From Sulfotelmatobacter sp049792875 (lineage in GTDB: Bacteria > Acidobacteriota > Terriglobia > Terriglobales > Acidobacteriaceae), in assembly GCA_049792875.1 (NCBI GenBank), contig JBARBI010000015.1:17876-81875 (forward strand): a stretch of DNA of 64,000 nt, in the 5' to 3' direction. A program made the position numbers and the translations under genes. The notes under the pieces are model-generated. The model made no database searches and was not told the DNA's origin. It was given only the letters and a program-made list of their open reading frames with translations. Within the stretch, counting starts at the first letter, position 1. Every line of letters starts with the position of its first letter. Below, piece by piece: positions 17,749 through 27,134 of the stretch.

Positions 17749-19098
17749 ATGGTTCGCGAAACGCGGGTGGTTCTTTGGTTTCTTCTTTTGTTCAGCATGC
17801 TCGTGTCCTTTGCTTCGGCGCAAGCAGCTGCGCCCGCAAAAGCCGGAGCCAGTGCATCTGTCAGCTCTGCGCCGGCGGCGCAACCGTTCAATGTCAATGC
17901 CGCCGTCGAAGGATATTTAGCGAAGATGCCGCCTGCAGAGCGTGCCCGGTCTGATTCCTATTTCGAAGGTGGATACTGGCTCATTCTGTGGGACTTCCTC
18001 TCGACCGTTGTCGTGATGTGGCTGTTGCTTCGCTTCCGGTGGTCGGCGAGCATGCGCAACCTGGCCGAGCGCGTCACCCGCTTCAGCCCTCTCCAGACTG
18101 CTCTTTATTGGATGCAGTTCATCATTGTGGTCTCTGTACTCACCTTCCCTCTTACGGTGTACGAAAGCTATTTCCGCGAACACAAGTATGGCCTGCTGAA
18201 TCAAACCTTCGGTCCTTGGATGCGCGATCAGGCCGTGGGGCTGGCAGTCGGCGTGGTATTGGGTGCGATCCTGGTCGTGCCGTTGTTCGGGCTGGTACGA
18301 GTTCTTGGGAGGAACTGGTGGGTGTGGGGCGCCGTCCTGATGATTGTGTTTCTGGCTTTCGTGAGTCTGATCGCTCCGGTCTACATTTCCCCATTGTTTA
18401 ACCAGTATAAAAAATTAGAGGATGCGCGAGTAAAGGATCCGATTCTCGCCATGGCGCGCGCGAACGGGATTCCCGCGACCGACGTCTACGAGTTCGACGC
18501 GTCGCGGCAGTCGAATCGAGTGAGCGCCAACGTCAGCGGCTTTGCCAACACAATGCGCATTTCGCTGAACGACAATCTCCTCAAACGCTGCACGCTGCCC
18601 GAGATCGAAACCACCATGGGCCACGAGATGGGTCATTACGTCCTCAATCATGCCTACAAGGGGCTGGTCATGATAGGGGTCCTGATCGTGATCGGGTTCG
18701 CCTTCCTGAATTGGGGGATCGGGTTCGCCTTGGAGCGATGGGGAGAGCCATGGGAGATCCGAGGTATTACCGATGTCGCAGTCCTGCCGCTGGCGATGAT
18801 CGTGTTCTCCCTCTTCTTCTTCCTAATGACGCCGGTGAGCAACACGATTACGCGCACCATGGAGTTTGAAGCGGACATGTACGGCCTGAATGCAGCCCAA
18901 CAGCCGGATGGAGAGGCGAATGTAGATCTAATGTTGGGAGAGTATCGCAAGATGGATCCGGGTCCGGTCGAGGAGTTCGTCTTTTACGATCATCCCAGCG
19001 GCCGAACGCGAATCACTGCGGCCATGCGCTGGAAGGCAGAGCACCCGGAATCCGCGTCGGCGGAAGAGGTCGCGAGACCAGTCTTCCATGCGCAGTGA
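17749..19098 (+). CDS. M48 metallopeptidase, Ste24/CAAX-protease type
   Basis: 449 residues with a signal-like first helix, then the multi-helix layout of Ste24 proteases. The zinc motif HEMGH is at residues 292-296 within TTMGHEMGHYVLNHAY, and the third ligand Glu is in TMEFEADMYGL. The SRQSNRVSANVSGF segment upstream of the motif is typical of the family. It would act in the inner membrane on membrane proteins or small hydrophobic substrates; prenylated CAAX substrates are not expected in bacteria. It starts 26 bases after pyrC, with AGGAGG-like sequence before its ATG. Confidence 0.88.
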   Translation: MVRETRVVLWFLLLFSMLVSFASAQAAAPAKAGASASVSSAPAAQPFNVNAAVEGYLAKMPPAERARSDSYFEGGYWLILWDFLSTVVVMWLLLRFRWSASMRNLAERVTRFSPLQTALYWMQFIIVVSVLTFPLTVYESYFREHKYGLLNQTFGPWMRDQAVGLAVGVVLGAILVVPLFGLVRVLGRNWWVWGAVLMIVFLAFVSLIAPVYISPLFNQYKKLEDARVKDPILAMARANGIPATDVYEFDASRQSNRVSANVSGFANTMRISLNDNLLKRCTLPEIETTMGHEMGHYVLNHAYKGLVMIGVLIVIGFAFLNWGIGFALERWGEPWEIRGITDVAVLPLAMIVFSLFFFLMTPVSNTITRTMEFEADMYGLNAAQQPDGEANVDLMLGEYRKMDPGPVEEFVFYDHPSGRTRITAAMRWKAEHPESASAEEVARPVFHAQ

Positions 19099-19193
19099 CC
19101 CGACCATGCGAAATCGGAGTCTCTCCAATCTCGTGAATCCCCCGCGAGCCTCTCCCGCTGACGCGCCGGAGAGGCTCTGGGGACGCAACTGGT

Positions 19194-19970
19194 CTATTTC
19201 GCCAGCGGGAGCGGTACGACCTCATGCAGTTTTGGGTTTGCCCGCATCGCGCTGAAGTCTTCGTCTTTATAGACGTTCGCCAGATCGCGATAGCCCTCTT
19301 CCTTGGCCTTCTTTAAGCACATCACACAGCTGTCCACGTCGCCGCGTCTGGCGTAGACTTTCGCCAGCATGTACGAATACCGCGCGCGCTCTTCCGGACT
19401 CGAGATCTGGGCAGTGACACCCGCTTTCGACTCTTGCTTCAGGGCGTCGGGATCCAGTTCGACAGCGCGAGTGTATTCGGCGATGGCGCGATCCAGTTTC
19501 TTCTGGCTAAACCACGCCGCACCCAGGTTGATATGAAACGTGGCACGCGTTTCATCGAGAGCAACCGCCTTTTTGAAGTGCTTGGCGGCAGAACCATAGT
19601 TTTTTTGCATGAAGGCCACGGCGCCGATGTTGTTGACCGCGTCGGCGAATTTGGAATTCCACTTCACCGCGTTCTCAAAACTGACACCGGCGCCGGCCAG
19701 GTCATTATTCTTCAGTTGGGCCAGACCCATCTTGTTGTACACCACCGCGTTCTTGCGGTCCTTTTTCAGTGCGGCCTGGAAATACTGGATCGCGAGCGGG
19801 TAGTCCTTATGGGCTCTCGCCAAGTCCGCAGCCTTTTCCAACTCGGCCACGCTCATCGCTTGCAGATTGACCTGAGCCTGGTCCTGCTGAGGAACCGGCG
19901 TGTCGGTGCTGTACAGCGGCAGCACCATCAACATCGCCACGAATACGATTCTTGCTATAACGCTTTTCAT
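19194..19970 (-). CDS. exported TPR-repeat protein
   Basis: 258 residues. GGGAGG six bases before the ATG at 19970 fixes the start, and a signal peptide (IVFVAMLMVLPLYS) follows. Four or five TPR units span about residues 45-165, for example YPLAIQYFQAALKKDRKNAV and YGSAAKHFKKAVALDETRA. A periplasmic scaffold role is inferred. The frame is open far upstream, but that part has no RBS. Confidence 0.8.
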   Translation of the reverse strand: MKSVIARIVFVAMLMVLPLYSTDTPVPQQDQAQVNLQAMSVAELEKAADLARAHKDYPLAIQYFQAALKKDRKNAVVYNKMGLAQLKNNDLAGAGVSFENAVKWNSKFADAVNNIGAVAFMQKNYGSAAKHFKKAVALDETRATFHINLGAAWFSQKKLDRAIAEYTRAVELDPDALKQESKAGVTAQISSPEERARYSYMLAKVYARRGDVDSCVMCLKKAKEEGYRDLANVYKDEDFSAMRANPKLHEVVPLPLAK

Positions 19971-20305
19971 AACCAGCCTCCCTTTCCGGAGTTGCCTCAG
20001 TTCCGGTCTGGGCCGAGCCCTTGCCCCGGCGATCTGCTCTCCGCGTACGCCCCAGTTATTGCGCCGATTCGGGCGGTCCACAACGCTATACCTGCTACAC
20101 CGGGGCGATGCCTGCGGGGTTACTGGTACCGGGGAGCTATCTCCTGACGGAGCAATGTTTTGGCAGATGGCATGCGCGAGCAATCGACAATACCAAAGTG
20201 GAGTTAAGCGACCGTTACAGGGGTTAAGTAACCGTTTGCACGCGGCCGGAGTGCGGCCGGCGGGTGTATAACAGGGTTGAAGGCGCAATTCAGAGGAGGT
20301 CCGCA

Positions 20306-21850
20306 GTGCCTTCGACCACGGCCGAACCGGTAAGTTGGGAAGTAGAACGCGCTGAATTGCAGGCAGTGCTGCAATCTCATCTCTTTGCGCGTTCCCCGAC
20401 ACTGACCCATCTTCTTTCCTATCTGTGCGAGAAGACATTCGCGGGCGAGAGCGCCCAGATTAAGGAATATTCCGTCGGGCTCGATGTCTTCGACCGGCGT
20501 GACTCCTTCGACCAGGATACCGATTCGATCGTCCGGGTTCAGGCCAACCGGCTGCGCAAGCGTCTCAGCGAATTCTACGCAACGGAGGGAGCGATCCACC
20601 CCGTACGCATCACCATCCCGGTGGGCCAGTACATCCCGGTGTTCAAGGCGATGGCTGACCTGGGGACGGCTGCTGCGTCGAACCAGCCGATGATGCCACA
20701 GGCCCGGGCTCCGGACGGCGCGCCCTGGCATCCCAGCAGGCTACTGGTCTGGGTGTCGGGCGGGGTGGTGGTTCTGGTGTTGGCGGTGGCAGCGTTTCTG
20801 GTCCACGACCGGTCAAAACTAAAGCCGATCATTCGCAATTCATATTCTCTGCAAGCCACCGTTGAACCCGCCGTCGGCCTTCCTGTAGGAGAAGAGATCC
20901 GGATCCTGGCAGGCGGCAGCCGCAAGTATGTCGATCACGCGGGCAAGCTCTGGAGCCCCGACAGCTATTTCTCAGGCGGCGCCGCGGTTGCGAGCGCGGT
21001 CCAGCACATCTGGCGCACGCAGGACCCGATCATCTATCGCAGCAGCCGCCAGGGCGACTTCGCCTACAACATCCCGCTGAAGCCGGGGACGTATGAGCTG
21101 CGCCTGCATTTCGCCGAAACCTTCTACGGCCCTGAGAACGCAGGTGGCGGCGGCGAGGGTAGCAGGATCATGACGGTTCTGGCCAATGGGCAACCGTTGC
21201 TGCATGACGTCGACGTGCTGGCCGATTCCGGCGGCGACCGCACCGCCGAGGTGAAAATATTCCCCGATATCTCCCCGGCCGTCGATGGCCAGTTGCATCT
21301 CAGCTTTTCTTCAGTGAAGGGCGGGAGCGGCATGCTCTCGGCGATCGAGATCCTGCCGGGAATCCGCGGAAAGATCCGGCCGGTCCGCATCGTTGCCCGC
21401 GATGTGCCGTATTACTCCAATGACAGCCACTGGTGGAGTCCGGATGCTTATTTCAAAGGAGGGCAGCTGACCGCCAGCCAGGAGCCTGCGACCGACACCG
21501 ACGATCCCGAGTTCTACGAGACCGAACGCTGGGGCCACTTCTCCTATGCGATTCCCGTGGCTCCCGGCAGGTACACGGTGACTCTGGAGTTCATCGAACA
21601 CCATGCGGCTGGGGGCACCCCGGGGGGGGATGGTACCGGCGCCGCATCCGCGGACCGCGTCTTCAACGTCTTCTGCAACGGCAAGACCATGCTGGCCAAT
21701 CTGAACATCTTCCAACAGGCCGGAGAGAACCGTCCGCTCGTGAGAAAAGTGAAAGGCCTGGAACCGAATGCTCAGGGCAAGCTACTACTGGAGTTCGTGC
21801 CGGTCACGGGCTACGCGACCGTGACGGCCATCGAAGTTGTGCCGGAATGA
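20306..21850 (+). CDS. single-pass receptor-like protein with two malectin-type domains
   Basis: 514 residues. The N-terminal ~110 residues (LLSYLCEKTFAGESAQIKEY through PVGQYIPVF) match a domain frequent in acidobacterial regulators and probably winged-helix. One transmembrane helix follows (around 148-170). The outer part has two repeats with malectin signatures: FAYNIPLKPGTYELRLHFAE and FSYAIPVAPGRYTVTLEFIE, each preceded by a W.PD.YF.GG motif and ended by AIEILPG or AIEVVPE. Malectins bind glucose-containing oligosaccharides. GAGGAGG at 20293-20299 places the start at GTG 20306. Confidence 0.78.
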   Translation: MPSTTAEPVSWEVERAELQAVLQSHLFARSPTLTHLLSYLCEKTFAGESAQIKEYSVGLDVFDRRDSFDQDTDSIVRVQANRLRKRLSEFYATEGAIHPVRITIPVGQYIPVFKAMADLGTAAASNQPMMPQARAPDGAPWHPSRLLVWVSGGVVVLVLAVAAFLVHDRSKLKPIIRNSYSLQATVEPAVGLPVGEEIRILAGGSRKYVDHAGKLWSPDSYFSGGAAVASAVQHIWRTQDPIIYRSSRQGDFAYNIPLKPGTYELRLHFAETFYGPENAGGGGEGSRIMTVLANGQPLLHDVDVLADSGGDRTAEVKIFPDISPAVDGQLHLSFSSVKGGSGMLSAIEILPGIRGKIRPVRIVARDVPYYSNDSHWWSPDAYFKGGQLTASQEPATDTDDPEFYETERWGHFSYAIPVAPGRYTVTLEFIEHHAAGGTPGGDGTGAASADRVFNVFCNGKTMLANLNIFQQAGENRPLVRKVKGLEPNAQGKLLLEFVPVTGYATVTAIEVVPE

Positions 21851-21880
21851 GGTGTGCGGCGTAAGGCCAGCGATGGGGCG

Positions 21881-23095
21881 CTAGGCCAAAATCCGCATCC
21901 TTTTCCCAACGCGCGCCAGCACCTCCAGTGCCTGCACCAACTCTTCCGTCGTGTGGGTCGCGGTCATGATGGTGCGGATGCGCGCCTTGCCTTCCGGTAC
22001 GGTCGGGAAAGCAATGCCGGTACCCAGTACGCCTTCCTTGAACAGTTCGCGGGAGAAGTCCATGGTGAGCTTGCCGTCGCCGATGATAATCGGAGTAATG
22101 GGCGTTTCGCTGGCCGGAGTCGCACGCCCGCCGATATCGAAGCCGAGCAGGCCGAGTTCTTTCTTCCAGAAGTGCGTGTTCTCCCACAGGCGCTCCATGC
22201 GCTCGGGCTCGTTTTCCAGAACGTCGAAGGCCGCGATGCAGGTGGCCGCGACCGACGGTGGAAGGGACGTCGAGAACAGGATTGGCCGTGCCCGGTGATA
22301 GAGGAAATCAATCAGGTCGCGCGTGCCGCAGACGTATCCGCCGAGTGCGCCAATCGCCTTGGATAGTGTGCCCACCTGAATATCCACACGGCCATGCATG
22401 CCGAAGTGATCGATGGTGCCGCGGCCGTTGCGCCCGAGCACGCCGGAAGCATGCGCGTCGTCGACCATCATGATGGCGCCGTATTTCTCGGCGAGGTCGC
22501 ACAGCGCGGGCAGCGGGCCAATGTCGCCGTCCATCGAGAAGACGCCGTCGGTGATCAACAGTTTCTTGCCCGGCTCGTTCTGAATGCTGGCCAACTGCTC
22601 TTCCGCGTGGGCGGTGTCCTTGTGGCGGAAGACCAGAATCTTCGCCTTTGAGAGCCGCGCGCCATCGATGATGGAGGCGTGGTTCAGGGCGTCGGAGATG
22701 ATGAAATCGTCCTTGCCGAGCACCGCCGACACCGTCCCCGCATTCGCCGCAAAGCCCGACGGGAAGACCACGCATGCTTCCACGTTCTTAAAGCGCGCGA
22801 TCTTTTCCTCGAGTTCCATGTGGATCTTCATGGTCCCGGCAATGGTGCGCACCGCGCCCGAACCGACGCCATATCTGCGCGTCGCCTCGAGTGCCGCCTC
22901 GCGCATTTTGGGGTGCGTGGTTAAGCCGAGATAGTTGTTGGACGCGAGGTTGATGACTCTCTTCCCGTCGAACGTACAGACGGGCGCCTGTTCGTCCTCG
23001 AGCACGCGCAGTTTGAAGTGCGTTCCCTTTGTCTTGAGTTCATTGAGCTGGTCGGTGAGATAGGAAAGCGGATTGGTGCGGGTTGCGGTGGTCAT
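21881..23095 (-). CDS. kbl: glycine C-acetyltransferase (2-amino-3-ketobutyrate CoA ligase)
   Basis: 404 residues, an alpha-oxoamine synthase. PLP lysine lies in GTLSKAIGALGG; DDAHASGVLGRNGRG and the YLGLTTHP and GSGAVRTIAGT segments are diagnostic for KBL. It splits 2-amino-3-ketobutyrate with CoA into glycine and acetyl-CoA. The gene downstream of tdh on the same strand supplies its substrate, so both form the threonine dehydrogenase pathway. The 314-base gap between them contains repeats. Confidence 0.93.
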   Translation of the reverse strand: MTTATRTNPLSYLTDQLNELKTKGTHFKLRVLEDEQAPVCTFDGKRVINLASNNYLGLTTHPKMREAALEATRRYGVGSGAVRTIAGTMKIHMELEEKIARFKNVEACVVFPSGFAANAGTVSAVLGKDDFIISDALNHASIIDGARLSKAKILVFRHKDTAHAEEQLASIQNEPGKKLLITDGVFSMDGDIGPLPALCDLAEKYGAIMMVDDAHASGVLGRNGRGTIDHFGMHGRVDIQVGTLSKAIGALGGYVCGTRDLIDFLYHRARPILFSTSLPPSVAATCIAAFDVLENEPERMERLWENTHFWKKELGLLGFDIGGRATPASETPITPIIIGDGKLTMDFSRELFKEGVLGTGIAFPTVPEGKARIRTIMTATHTTEELVQALEVLARVGKRMRILA

Positions 23096-23107
23096 GGGAG
23101 AGCCTCG

Positions 23108-23137
23108 CCACGGATTTCGACAGATTCACACAGATGA
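23108..23137 (+). repeat. dispersed repeat, family C copy 2
   Basis: CCACGGATTTCGACAGATTC followed by ACACAGATGA, a periodic pattern resembling the sequence at 15457-15486. It lies 13 bases upstream of the kbl start codon. Confidence 0.5.
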
Positions 23138-23383
23138 ATGCGAAGGTACAAGTCTAATACCAGCGTGGCGGAGAAAGACAGAGGTCGCCCCGTTGACCTG
23201 CCTAGACTGAACCGCGGCAATCCGGGGATTGCCGGTTGCGACGCTGGCGTCGCCCAGGTGCTCCATGCTTTGAAAGAACTCTTTGTCTCCCTCGGTCAGA
23301 ATGTCACTGGAGCCGAACCCGAGATTGACTTCGCGCAACCGAGCGGGCGGTGGGTGCCCTGATTGCATCGTTAGCTGACACAG

Positions 23384-23406
23384 TCGCGGGCAGGAGTGCC
23401 CGCGCC
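23384..23406. repeat. hairpin repeat, family D copy 1
   Basis: TCGCGGGCAGGAGTGCCCGC followed by GCC forms a 7-base stem (GCGGGCA/TGCCCGC) with a GGAG loop. It abuts the tdh stop but has no T-run. Relatives are at 62912-62936 (inside a kinase gene) and 63911-63932. Confidence 0.7.
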
Positions 23407-23409
23407 CTA

Positions 23410-24462
23410 CTAGCGGACGCCGTTAGGGTACACCAAGATCTTGCTGGCCTCGCCTGTTCTGAGGCGCTCCATGGCCTTGGCAAAATCCTTCATCGGGATG
23501 CGGTCGGTGATCGCAGGGTGCAGGTTGAGCTTACCGCTCTTGAGCAGCGCGGTCATCTGGTACCAGGTCTGGTACATGCGGCGTCCGTTGATGCCCTGCA
23601 CGGTAAGGCCCTTGAAAATAATGTCTTCCGAAAAATTCAGGGAGATGGGCTTCGACGTCAGGCCGAGCAAAGAAATTCTTCCGCCGCGCCGCACGATGTC
23701 GAACGCAGTTCGAATTGAGTCCGGATGTCCGGCCATCTCCAACACCACGTCCACGCCCAGGCCGCCGGTCTTCTCCATCACGATCGCATCCACGTCTTCT
23801 TTCGCGGGATTGATCACATAGTCTGCATTCATCTCGCGAGCGATCCGGGCGCGGTGCTCGTTCACCTCAATCGCGAAAACCGAAGTGGCGCCCACCGCCT
23901 TGGCCACGGCGATGGAAAACAGTCCAATCGGCCCACAGCCGGTGATGGCCACGCTCTTGGCTGCGATCTCCCCGGCCAACACGGTGTGAACGGCGTTCCC
24001 CAGGGGATCCAGAATCGAGGCGTACTCCAGAGGGATGGCGGGATCGAGCTTCCAGATATTGGATTCGGGAATCACGACGTACTCGGCGAACGCTCCGTCC
24101 GCGTCTACGCCAATGATTTTCACGTTCTGGCAGATGTGAGCTTCGCCAGTCCGGCACTGCAGGCATTTGCCGCAGGCTACGTGCATCTCGGCGGAGACGA
24201 AATCGCCTTCGTTGACGCTGGTGACCTCCTCGCCGAACGCGGCCACTTCTCCGCAGAACTCGTGTCCCGGAATCAGCGGCGGATGAATGCGGTTCTGCGC
24301 CCAACGGTCCCAGTTGTAAATGTGCAGGTCGGTACCGCAAATCGATGCTACCTTGACTTTTACCAGTACCTCCGTGCGCCCGAAAGAAGGAATCTTTACT
24401 TGGCGAACGTCAGCACCTGGTGCCGCTTCGGGCTTGACCACCGCCAGCATTGTTGCAGCCAT
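23410..24462 (-). CDS. tdh: L-threonine 3-dehydrogenase
   Basis: Zinc medium-chain dehydrogenase of about 350 residues that oxidises threonine to 2-amino-3-ketobutyrate. Catalytic zinc segment SICGTDLHIYNWDRWAQ, structural zinc CGKCLQCRTGEAHIC, and NAD Rossmann GCGPIGLFSIAVAKAVGA are all present. INGRRMYQTWYQM is characteristic of Tdh. ATG 24462 is chosen; a GTG at 24471 in the same frame is possible. Together with kbl it makes a threonine-to-glycine route. Confidence 0.94.
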   Translation of the reverse strand: MAATMLAVVKPEAAPGADVRQVKIPSFGRTEVLVKVKVASICGTDLHIYNWDRWAQNRIHPPLIPGHEFCGEVAAFGEEVTSVNEGDFVSAEMHVACGKCLQCRTGEAHICQNVKIIGVDADGAFAEYVVIPESNIWKLDPAIPLEYASILDPLGNAVHTVLAGEIAAKSVAITGCGPIGLFSIAVAKAVGATSVFAIEVNEHRARIAREMNADYVINPAKEDVDAIVMEKTGGLGVDVVLEMAGHPDSIRTAFDIVRRGGRISLLGLTSKPISLNFSEDIIFKGLTVQGINGRRMYQTWYQMTALLKSGKLNLHPAITDRIPMKDFAKAMERLRTGEASKILVYPNGVR

Positions 24463-24672
24463 AATTGCCACCGATCAGGTTCGATACCAAGACTGAATAA
24501 AACACAAAACATATGATTTTAGCACCGTACCGCGGAGTCGGCGGGTGGAGGTGGTTTGACGCTGGACGAGGAAAGGCATCAACCGCGAAGGCGACGAAGT
24601 ATCACCAAGGGAGCCAATGCCCTGGCAGGAACAGCCGAGGCGGCCGTCCCCGATGGACCGCGATGGCGCTGC

Positions 24673-25218
24673 TCAAGACTTGGAGGGCTTGGGCGCGACT
24701 TTCTTGAACTCCTCCGACTTTCCCCGTGGAATGGTCAGTGTCTGCCATTCGCTGGAGCGCAGATGCTTGGCCAGAAACACAATCTGCCCGATGTGGGCCG
24801 CGTAGTGCGCGATCTGCCGGTTGATGGCTTGCAGAACGGTGTGCGGTTCTCCGCGAATGGTCACGATGCGCATCACAGCTTCCGGCCTGAGTGCTTCGAT
24901 CGCTCCCAGAACACAAGTCCAGCCCTCTTCCCACCAGCGCATCACCTCAGCCCGGGTGGTCTCGCCGGTGACTTCAAACTCGCGATCGCGAAAGCGGTCC
25001 GGCTTCTCGCCGTCGCTGGCCAGAAAGTCGGTGAAGCGCGAGCGCATATTGCCCGCCAGATGCTTCACCAGGATGGCGACAGAGTTCGACTCCGGATCGA
25101 GCGTCAGGAAGAAGTCGTCATCGCGAAGTTGTGACATCGCGCCTTCGCCCATGCGCTTATGCCCGCGCATCTGCCGGCGCGCTTCGTCGAGATAATGTGT
25201 AGCGGGATCGGTTGTCAT
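24673..25218 (-). CDS. DUF1572 (DinB-fold) protein
   Basis: 181 residues from ATG 25218. The pattern ILVKHLAGNMRSRFTDFL near the N-terminus and INRQIAHYAAHIGQIVFLAKHL near the C-terminus provides the histidine triad of the DinB superfamily. Members of DUF1572 have no known reaction. It begins 22 bases after the hydantoinase B stop on the same strand, so the two are probably co-transcribed. Confidence 0.8.
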   Translation of the reverse strand: MTTDPATHYLDEARRQMRGHKRMGEGAMSQLRDDDFFLTLDPESNSVAILVKHLAGNMRSRFTDFLASDGEKPDRFRDREFEVTGETTRAEVMRWWEEGWTCVLGAIEALRPEAVMRIVTIRGEPHTVLQAINRQIAHYAAHIGQIVFLAKHLRSSEWQTLTIPRGKSEEFKKVAPKPSKS

Positions 25219-25240
25219 CGTTGCTGCGTCCCGGTAATCC

Positions 25241-26902
25241 TTACGCGTGGCCCCAGCCGCCGCCGCCTGGAGTTTCAATCTTAATCCGCTCGCCGCGGCG
25301 CAGGCGGGTGCTGAACTTCGCAGGCATCGTCTCGACAGAGCCGTCCTGGCGGGTGATGAAGGTCTTCCCTGGCGCTCCGTCTGCTCCTCCAGAGAGGCCC
25401 CATGGTCCGCGCGTGCGCCGGTCGGCCAACAATGTTACTTCGCAGTCCGTGAGGACCTCAATCTCGCGAACAATCCCGTCGCCGCCGCGAAACTTCCCCC
25501 GCCCGCCGCTGTCTGAGCGCAGGGAATACTGACGCACCCGCAGCGGATAAGCATACTCGAGCGCCTCCGCCGGGGTGTTCAGCGAGTTCGTCATGTGCGT
25601 GTGCACGCCCGAAACGCCGGACTTTCCAGGGCGGGCACCCATCCCGCCCGCCACGGTTTCGTAATACGCGAACGGCTCGCGCGTGCGCGGATCAATGCCA
25701 CCGATGGTCAAATTGTTCATCGTCCCTGAAGCCGCCGCCGGGATGCGATCCGGAATCGCCCGCGCCAACGCCCGCAATACGACGTCGACAATGCGTTGAG
25801 ATGTTTCAACATTCCCTCCTGCGACCGCCGCAGGAGGTCGCGCGTTCACAATGGTTCCTTCGGGCGCGATGACCTGGATCGGCCGCATTAGTCCCGCCGC
25901 AGCGGGAACGTCTTCCGCCAGCAGGCACCGAAACACGTAGAAGCATGCCGAATAGGTAATCGCGGCGACGGCATTCACGCTGCCCGCAACCTGTAGAGCG
26001 CTCCCGCTGAAGTCGACAGTGACCATTGGTTCTGGGGAGATGGTTCTTCGACCCGCCCGGGCCGGGTCCCTTCGACTGCGCTCCGGGCAGGCTCCGACCC
26101 GGCCCCACACTTTGACCACTACTGCAATCTTCACCGGACGGTCGTTGATTCCATCCCCATCCAGGAAATCCTCGGCCCGGTACTCCCCAGTCGGCACGCG
26201 CTGCAAGAACGCGCGCATCAGTTCATCGGAATAATCCAGCAGATGGCCAGTCGCACGCCGGGCCCGCTTTATGCCATAGCGCGAGCAAACCTCGCGCAGG
26301 CGTTCGGCGCCCGTGTGGCAAGCAGCAATCTGCGCCCCCAGGTCGCCTTCACGCTCTTGAGGCGTGCGCACGTTGTTGAGCAACATCGCGAGCACATCCG
26401 CGTCCATCGCCCCCTGCCGCATCAATTTCACCGGAGGGATGCGTACCCCTTCCTGGTAAATTTCGCGGCAGAGCCCCATGGAACCGGGATAAGCTCCGCC
26501 CACGTCGGCATGGTGAGCCCGGGACGCTACATAAAAATCGGGGCTTGTGTGGCGCGGGTGCTCTCTCCCGCGTTCCGCCACATACACCGGCGCTACCAGC
26601 GTGATGTCGGGCAGATGTGTCCCGCCACGAAAGGGATCGTTCAGCATTACCACGTCCCCCGGTTCCATCGGGCCAGCGTCAATCGCGGCCCGCACCGACA
26701 TCGGCATCGATCCCAAATGCACCGGCATGTGGTCACCCATGGCAATGACCTCACCTGCGCCGTCGAAAACTGCGCAGGAGTAATCGCGCCGCTCCTTGAT
26801 ATTCGGGGAAAACGCGGTGCGCCGCAGCGCCGCACCCATCTCCTCCGCGATGGAGTGATAGAGGCTTTTGAAGATTTCCAGTTCGACCGGATCGCGCCGC
26901 AT
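25241..26902 (-). CDS. hydantoinase B / oxoprolinase-type subunit
   Basis: About 553 residues. DPVELEIFKSLYHSIAEEMG, NIKERRDYSCAVFD, GDHMPVHLGSMP and NDPFRGGTHLPDITLVAPV are the HyuB hallmarks; the C-terminus GGGGWGHA is typical. HyuB works with HyuA as an ATP-dependent hydantoinase, oxoprolinase or acetone carboxylase-like complex. No hyuA is adjacent. Residues about 266-284 (CPERSRRDPARAGRR) interrupt the family sequence and come from a palindromic repeat at 26050-26106. ATG 26902 suits homologues better than 26938. Confidence 0.88.
   Translation of the reverse strand: MRRDPVELEIFKSLYHSIAEEMGAALRRTAFSPNIKERRDYSCAVFDGAGEVIAMGDHMPVHLGSMPMSVRAAIDAGPMEPGDVVMLNDPFRGGTHLPDITLVAPVYVAERGREHPRHTSPDFYVASRAHHADVGGAYPGSMGLCREIYQEGVRIPPVKLMRQGAMDADVLAMLLNNVRTPQEREGDLGAQIAACHTGAERLREVCSRYGIKRARRATGHLLDYSDELMRAFLQRVPTGEYRAEDFLDGDGINDRPVKIAVVVKVWGRVGACPERSRRDPARAGRRTISPEPMVTVDFSGSALQVAGSVNAVAAITYSACFYVFRCLLAEDVPAAAGLMRPIQVIAPEGTIVNARPPAAVAGGNVETSQRIVDVVLRALARAIPDRIPAAASGTMNNLTIGGIDPRTREPFAYYETVAGGMGARPGKSGVSGVHTHMTNSLNTPAEALEYAYPLRVRQYSLRSDSGGRGKFRGGDGIVREIEVLTDCEVTLLADRRTRGPWGLSGGADGAPGKTFITRQDGSVETMPAKFSTRLRRGERIKIETPGGGGWGHA
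26050..26106. repeat. palindromic repeat inserted in frame in hydantoinase B
   Basis: Perfect inverted arms GGGCCGGGTC (26059-26068) and GACCCGGCCC (26096-26105) flank a 27-base centre containing TTCGACTGCGCTCCGGGCAG. It is translated as a Pro/Arg-rich insertion without breaking the reading frame. Confidence 0.7.
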
Positions 26903-27093
26903 GAGGCGCAGTGTACTGGATTTGTCGTCAGGCCGCATCCGCGAGGGGGCCGGTCTTGGCTGTCAGGTGTCAGGAGTCAGCAGAGTCTGATTGCGGCTTA
27001 TCGTGACGACTTGATTGCGCCGGAGTCGTGCGGCTCCAGACCTAAGTCTGACTCTTCCGGCCAGCAAAAGGCGAGTATTCCTACAGAATTGTG

Positions 27094-27122
27094 TTGACAC
27101 TTTGTTCATACTGCCGCAATAT
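27094..27122 (+). promoter_or_regulatory. candidate sigma70-type promoter for the micro-ORF unit
   Basis: TTGACA at 27094-27099 is a perfect -35 box. CAATAT at 27117-27122 lies 17 bases away and is a weak -10; TATCTT at 27120-27125 is an alternative. Transcription would begin near 27130, giving a leader of about 100 bases before the micro-ORF. Confidence 0.5.
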
Positions 27123-27134
27123 CTTGGGATATAG

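Larger units (their letters stand above)
23096..23409. other. gap between tdh and kbl with repeats
   Basis: 314 bases without a convincing gene. It holds a family C dispersed repeat at 23108-23137 next to the kbl start and a family D hairpin at 23384-23406 next to the tdh stop. The gap is wide for an operon pair and seems to have grown by repeat insertion. Confidence 0.6.

Noticed and set aside
26243..27097. 284-codon plus-strand ORF antisense to hydantoinase B
   Set aside because: Opposite strand of a recognised gene; no motif or RBS.
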